Assembly: GCA_964642165.1 (NCBI GenBank)
Contig: CAZXOC010000169.1
Location: 1-16,189 of the forward strand
Direction of reading: 5' to 3'
DNA length: 16,189 bases
DNA from: CAYRVX01 sp964642165
GTDB taxonomy: Bacteria; Planctomycetota; Phycisphaerae; SM23-33
In this document: piece by piece, positions 12,768-16,189 of the stretch
Position numbering within the stretch: position 1 is the first letter of the stretch
How the letters are laid out: every line of letters starts with the position of its first letter
Notes under the pieces: model-generated
The model's database searches: none
Told to the model about the DNA's origin: nothing
Seen by the model: the letters and a program-made list of their open reading frames with translations, nothing else
Program-made: the position numbers and the translations under genes

Positions 12768-15050
12768 TCACGGCCGCTTCGGCGCGCCCGGATGGTACAG
12801 CTCCAGCTCCCACAGGCGGGCGGTCTCGCCGTGGCCGGCGGTGATCAGCAGGCGCAGGCGACGGGTCGTGACCGGGGCGAAGCGCGCGTGCCAGTCGATC
12901 CTCGTGTTGCCGGCCACCTTCGTGCCGGGCACGTCCTGCCAGGCGGCCCCGTCGTGCGTCTGGAGGACGAAGTCGCGGATCGGGTCGCCCGCCCCGCCGC
13001 GGTTGGAGTAGCCGGTTACGATCCGCGCGGCGCTGACCGTCCGGGGCGCGTCCCACGCCAGCTCGACGTGCTGGGGCATGGTTCGTCGGCTGACCCACCG
13101 GCCGGCGTTGCTGGCGATGTCGACGCGCCCGTCGTTGATGTGCTTCGCCGGGTACCTGCCGTTTTCGAAGAGGCTGGAGACGCTCACCGTCGCGGCGCGT
13201 GCCAGGTTCGCCCCCGCGCCGTCGAGCCACGCCGGCGGCTCGAGCTTGCCCGCGCCGCGGCGCCGCCCGCCCCCCGGCGGCGGGCTCGTCACCGGCGGCA
13301 GCGTGCCCACGCCCTTGCGCATCGCCGCCTGGAGCTGGGCGAGGCAGTCCCCGAAGACGCCCCGCGGCGTCGTGTCGTACGCCCGGCAGACGGACGCCGC
13401 CATCCCCACCACCTCGCCCATCATCGCCGTCGTCCGCATCACCCGCACCGTCCCCAGGGCCTCGTGCGTGACGCTGATGCACCGCCCGGCCATGAACAGG
13501 TTCTCCACGTTCCGCGAGTAGAGGCAGCGGTAGGGGATCCAGTACGGCGTCTTGAACCGCGCGTGGTGCGCCCGCGAGAGGAAGGCGTCGTCGCCGAAGT
13601 GTTTCGCGGATTCGGGCGTCGCGAGGTGCAGGTCGATGCTCCAGGTGCACGGCACGGCCGGGTCGGGCCATTCCTTGCCGCCCAGGACGTGCTGCTTGGT
13701 GACGACGACGTCGCCGAGCAGCCGACGGCTCTCGCGCTTGCCGGCGACGTAGGCCGCCCACTCGAGCTTGTGGTTGGGGTACCTCCCATGGACGTTCTTC
13801 AACGCGTCCCACGTGCCGTACATGCCGCGCAGGTTGTTGTCGCGGATGTGCTCGCCCTTCTCGAACGGGTCGTGGTTGAAGCCGCTCTCCCAGGACCAGA
13901 TCCCCAGGCGCGACGGGATCTTCTTGTCGGACATGTCGTGGGCCCACGGGCATCGCGGGAAGGTCTGCGGCCCGCCCGCCTCGGCGATGCGCCACATGTT
14001 GCTTCGGCCCATGTGCCCCTTGCGGGTCATCTCCCAGTCGGCCCCGGCGAGGGAGCCGATGGACCCGTCGCCCGTGCAGTCGGCGAAGAGCTTGCCGAAG
14101 AACCGCCGCTCGCGGCCGGTGACGATGTGCCGCGCGTCGACGGCGGCGATGCGCTTGCCCTTGGTCACGGTCCGGAAGGCGTGGTGGTTCAGGAACAGCG
14201 AGATGTTCTTCTCCGCCCGGACGACCTTGAGCTTGCGGTCGTCCCCGAACTCGGAGGTCTTGCCCGGCGAGCCCTTCGCCCGCGGGCCGAACTCCCGGTC
14301 GATGTCGCCGATCCGCGGGTACGGCTCGAAGTTCGTCCCCCCGCCGCGCCACACGCGGACCTCGCTGCTATTGTTGCCGCCCAGGACCGGGCGGTCCTGG
14401 ATCAGCGCGACCTTCACGCCCAGCCGCGCCGCCGCCACCGCCGCACAGATCCCCGCGTTGCCCCCGCCGACGACCACCAGGTCGAAGTCCCCCTCTTTCG
14501 GCGGCTCGGCCGGGAGACCCAGCATCTTCCGTCGAAAGCCCGACAGGGCGTCCGCCTCATCCGGCGGCGCGAAGCCCTTCTCGTTCGAGAAGCAGATCGC
14601 GTCGCAGCGGCCCTCGAAGCCGTCCAGGTCGTGCAGGGCAACGGTCACCTGCGTGCCGGCCACCGTGACCGTCCCGCCGGCCTGCCAGTGCCAGTCGCGC
14701 CCCTTCATGCCGAAGGTCGCCTTCAGCGCCGTGCCGTCGACCAGGACCTGAAAGCGCCCCGCCGTGCCGGGCGCCTTGGACATCCACACCCAGTCGCGTG
14801 TCCGCACCCATACGCGGTACGCGCCGTCCGCCGGCAGCGTCACCGTCGTCTCGGCGTCGGCCACCGGCTCGCCCAGCCCGTGGGCCAGCAGGAACGACGA
14901 GCCCATCCGGTCCATGAACTGCTGATCGATCACCCACCCGCCGGTCTTCTGGAACGCCTCGGCCTCAAGGAGCACCGTCCCCGCCCGAGCGGCGGCGGAA
15001 CCGACGGACAGCACGCCTGCCACCAACGCGAACTTGAGGGTCGCCATCAT
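12768..15050 (-). CDS. secreted FAD-dependent oxidoreductase with N-terminal beta-sandwich and C-terminal F5/8 type C (discoidin-like) domain
   Basis: 760 residues. Residues 1-23 form a signal peptide ending around AARAG. Residues 24-155 look like a carbohydrate-binding-type beta sandwich (AYRVWVRTRDW, 77-87). Residues 188-560 are an FAD oxidoreductase: dinucleotide site DLVVVGGGNAGICAAVAAA (190-208), then PVLGGNNSSEVRV (221-233), a DCTGDGSIGSLAGAD segment (324-338) and the C-terminal FAD motif NLFMAGRCISVTHEALG (517-533). After a Pro/Gly linker, residues about 612-752 resemble a discoidin/F5-8C fold (ASNAGRWVS, 646-654). Such proteins are frequent in planctomycetes and other polysaccharide degraders, often annotated as FAD-dependent oxidoreductase or xanthan lyase-like; the substrate is unknown. 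AGGAG (plus-strand 15061 to 15057) lies 6 bases from the ATG at 15050; a second ATG follows immediately at 15047. Confidence 0.85.
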   Translation of the reverse strand: MMATLKFALVAGVLSVGSAAARAGTVLLEAEAFQKTGGWVIDQQFMDRMGSSFLLAHGLGEPVADAETTVTLPADGAYRVWVRTRDWVWMSKAPGTAGRFQVLVDGTALKATFGMKGRDWHWQAGGTVTVAGTQVTVALHDLDGFEGRCDAICFSNEKGFAPPDEADALSGFRRKMLGLPAEPPKEGDFDLVVVGGGNAGICAAVAAARLGVKVALIQDRPVLGGNNSSEVRVWRGGGTNFEPYPRIGDIDREFGPRAKGSPGKTSEFGDDRKLKVVRAEKNISLFLNHHAFRTVTKGKRIAAVDARHIVTGRERRFFGKLFADCTGDGSIGSLAGADWEMTRKGHMGRSNMWRIAEAGGPQTFPRCPWAHDMSDKKIPSRLGIWSWESGFNHDPFEKGEHIRDNNLRGMYGTWDALKNVHGRYPNHKLEWAAYVAGKRESRRLLGDVVVTKQHVLGGKEWPDPAVPCTWSIDLHLATPESAKHFGDDAFLSRAHHARFKTPYWIPYRCLYSRNVENLFMAGRCISVTHEALGTVRVMRTTAMMGEVVGMAASVCRAYDTTPRGVFGDCLAQLQAAMRKGVGTLPPVTSPPPGGGRRRGAGKLEPPAWLDGAGANLARAATVSVSSLFENGRYPAKHINDGRVDIASNAGRWVSRRTMPQHVELAWDAPRTVSAARIVTGYSNRGGAGDPIRDFVLQTHDGAAWQDVPGTKVAGNTRIDWHARFAPVTTRRLRLLITAGHGETARLWELELYHPGAPKRP

Positions 15051-15148
15051 GGGGATCTCCTGACGGTTGTCTCTACCGCACGCTCATTGAACCGCGGGCC
15101 GGCGCCTTGCGCTCGCGCGAAGACTCGGGATCGCGCACGGGGGCTCGC

Positions 15149-15178
15149 GGAAGCCCGCGGAAGCCCACAGAAGCCCAC
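15149..15178. repeat. three tandem 10-bp repeats
   Basis: GGAAGCCCGC (15149-15158), GGAAGCCCAC (15159-15168) and AGAAGCCCAC (15169-15178) follow without gaps, differing at two positions. The last copy runs into the hairpin at 15173. They lie in the 288-bp divergent region between the FAD oxidoreductase and rsmD. Confidence 0.8.
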
Positions 15179-15196
15179 GGGCCGCCGCCCGTGGGC
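15173..15196. other. 10-bp perfect hairpin without a T tract
   Basis: GCCCACGGGC (15173-15182) pairs perfectly with GCCCGTGGGC (15187-15196) around a CGCC loop. No T run follows on either strand. Because the flanking genes are divergent, it would lie in a 5' leader or a promoter region, not at a gene end. Confidence 0.7.
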
Positions 15197-15210
15197 GTGG
15201 GGATGGTCCA

Positions 15211-15255
15211 AACCGGGTAGATGGTTTGCGCTTGGAACCGGGCACGTGGTTTGCG
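15211..15255. repeat. pair of 20-bp direct repeats with internal dyads, operator-like
   Basis: Positions 15211-15230 and 15236-15255 share 16 of 20 bases: AACCGGG, four variable bases, then TGGTTTGCG. Each copy contains an inverted repeat: CAAACC/GGTTTG at 15209-15214 and 15223-15228, and AACC/GGTT at 15236-15239 and 15248-15251. Starts are 25 bp apart. A related palindrome AACCGGTT occurs at 15301-15308. The layout resembles paired regulator sites, but no regulator is encoded in the window. Confidence 0.5.
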
Positions 15256-15338
15256 AATTGTAGAGGGCACGCGCCGCGGCGGCGGAACCGCCCCGCGCGC
15301 AACCGGTTTCATAGCGTAGCGATGGAGGCCCGGCGCGA

Positions 15339-15920
15339 ATGCGGATCCTCTCCGGCAAGCACAAGGGGCGCAGGCTCCTGCCGCCTCCGCCGGGCAGCGC
15401 CACCCGCCCGATCACCGGGGCGGCGAAGAAGTCGCTGTTCGGCATGCTGGGCGGACGGGTCGAAGGCGCCCTGGTGGTGGACCTGTACTGCGGCACGGGC
15501 TCGCTGGGGCTCGAGGCCCTGTCGCGCGGAGCGAGGTGGTGCGCGTTTGCCGAGCGTGACCGGAGCGTGCTCGCCCGGCTGCGGCGGAACATCGAAGCCA
15601 TCGGGGCGGCCGACCGGTGTGCCGTCTGGGCCGGCGACGTCACGAAGCACCTGGCCGGGCGGCTGGCCGGGCTGGACGCGGCGGTGGACCTGGCCTTCGT
15701 CGATCCGCCCTACGCGACGGCCAGGCGATGGTCCTGGCCGGTGGCGGGCAGTAGAATCTTCGCGCCGCTGGCGAGTCGGCTCGCCGAGCAGGCCCCGGTG
15801 GTTCTCCGCCTGCCGGCGGGGGCCGAGCCGCCCGAGGGGCTCGGCGGTCTGGCCGTCCGCCGAACGAGAACGTATGGCGACATGGTCCTGGCCCTGCTGG
15901 GACGAGCCGAAGCGACGTAG
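15339..15920 (+). CDS. rsmD: 16S rRNA (guanine(966)-N(2))-methyltransferase RsmD
   Basis: Methylates G966 of 16S rRNA in the assembled 30S subunit using S-adenosylmethionine. 193 residues, typical length. The family N-terminus MRILSGKHKGRRL, the TRPITGAAKKSLFGML segment (22-37), the AdoMet site DLYCGTGSLGLEALSRGA (48-65), the catalytic DPPY (122-125) and the terminal TYGDMVLALL are all present. GGAGG (15324-15328) lies 10 bases from the ATG. The DUF58 gene starts directly after its stop codon. Confidence 0.93.
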   Translation: MRILSGKHKGRRLLPPPPGSATRPITGAAKKSLFGMLGGRVEGALVVDLYCGTGSLGLEALSRGARWCAFAERDRSVLARLRRNIEAIGAADRCAVWAGDVTKHLAGRLAGLDAAVDLAFVDPPYATARRWSWPVAGSRIFAPLASRLAEQAPVVLRLPAGAEPPEGLGGLAVRRTRTYGDMVLALLGRAEAT

Positions 15921-16189
15921 ATGGCAAAATCCGCGTACGAATACTTCGAGCCCGACCGGGTCGCGAAGCTGAAGAACCTGAGCCTGCTGGCCCGGCAGGC
16001 GGTGGAGGGGTTCATCTCGGGCCTGCACCGCAGCCCGCACAAGGGCTTCTCCGTCGAGTTCGCCGAGCACCGGGAGTACACCGCCGGCGACGACCTTCGC
16101 CACCTGGACTGGGTCGCCTGGGGGCGCACCGACCGCTACTACATCAAGCAGTACGAGCAGGAGACCAACCTGCGGGCGTACATCCTGCT
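15921..16189 (+). CDS. DUF58 domain protein, N-terminal part (runs off the right edge)
   Basis: Translation from the ATG at 15921, which follows the rsmD stop codon with no gap, stays open for 89 codons to the window edge. It contains the DUF58 hallmarks: AVEGFISGLHRSPHKGFSVE, then FAEHREYTAGDDLRHLDW and the RTDRYYIKQYEQETNL stretch. DUF58 proteins are usually encoded beside MoxR AAA+ ATPases and vWA-domain proteins and contain a partial vWA-like fold; they are thought to act with the chaperone-like MoxR system. No MoxR gene is visible here, and no strong Shine-Dalgarno precedes the start, so translation probably depends on rsmD. Confidence 0.85.
   Translation, partial: MAKSAYEYFEPDRVAKLKNLSLLARQAVEGFISGLHRSPHKGFSVEFAEHREYTAGDDLRHLDWVAWGRTDRYYIKQYEQETNLRAYIL

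Noticed and set aside
12792..15263. 823-residue plus-strand frame opposite the FAD oxidoreductase
   Set aside because: No recognisable motif; the minus-strand reading has a signal peptide, FAD motifs and a ribosome binding site.
1..16189. CRISPR arrays, insertion sequences, tRNA or rRNA genes, prophage
   Set aside because: Read on both strands, no spaced repeat array, transposase motif, terminal inverted repeat pair or tRNA-like cloverleaf was recognised.

Overview
This is a very GC-rich, densely packed bacterial chromosomal segment with ten complete housekeeping or near-housekeeping genes, three less familiar complete genes and one gene cut by the right edge. Long antisense open frames are everywhere, as expected when third codon positions are nearly all G or C. 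Several traits suggest a planctomycete, possibly of the Phycisphaerae: a secreted terpenoid-cyclase-fold protein behind a small beta-barrel module, a secreted FAD oxidoreductase carrying beta-sandwich modules, and a bL32 of unusual N-terminus. That assignment is inference. No mobile element, CRISPR array, tRNA or rRNA gene was seen.

Layout. Positions 1-28 hold a consensus promoter pointing left out of the window; it overlaps the stop codon of a leftward gene for a secreted alpha/alpha-toroid protein (25-1392). Divergent from it are def (peptide deformylase, 1505-2041) and alaS (alanyl-tRNA synthetase, 2325-5021), each with a recognisable promoter. A terminator-like hairpin then abuts a strong promoter at 5063-5091, which starts the cluster rpmF-plsX-fabH-fabD-fabG-acpP-fabF (5178-10974). 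Spacing is tight (8-bp overlap to 30 bp) except before acpP, where a 134-bp gap carries a second promoter and the best Shine-Dalgarno sequence in the window. Downstream lie a leftward tRNA nucleotidyltransferase gene (10995-12218), a small rightward zinc-ribbon gene (12426-12755), the leftward FAD oxidoreductase gene (12768-15050), a repeat-rich divergent intergenic region (15051-15338), rsmD (15339-15920) and, with no gap, the start of a DUF58 gene running off the edge.

How it works together. The core is type II fatty acid synthesis: FabD makes malonyl-ACP, FabH condenses the first unit, FabG reduces, FabF elongates, and PlsX takes acyl chains from ACP towards phospholipid. fabZ, an enoyl reductase gene and acpS are not here. 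Linking rpmF to plsX/fab, and the presence of def, alaS, cca and rsmD nearby, gives a mixed lipid-and-translation neighbourhood.

The most striking item is acpP. Its product is a normal acyl carrier protein fused behind a roughly 60-residue lysine/alanine-rich tail resembling bacterial histone H1-like proteins. No start codon lies between the tail and the carrier domain, so the main lipid carrier should be made with a strongly basic, potentially nucleic-acid-binding arm.
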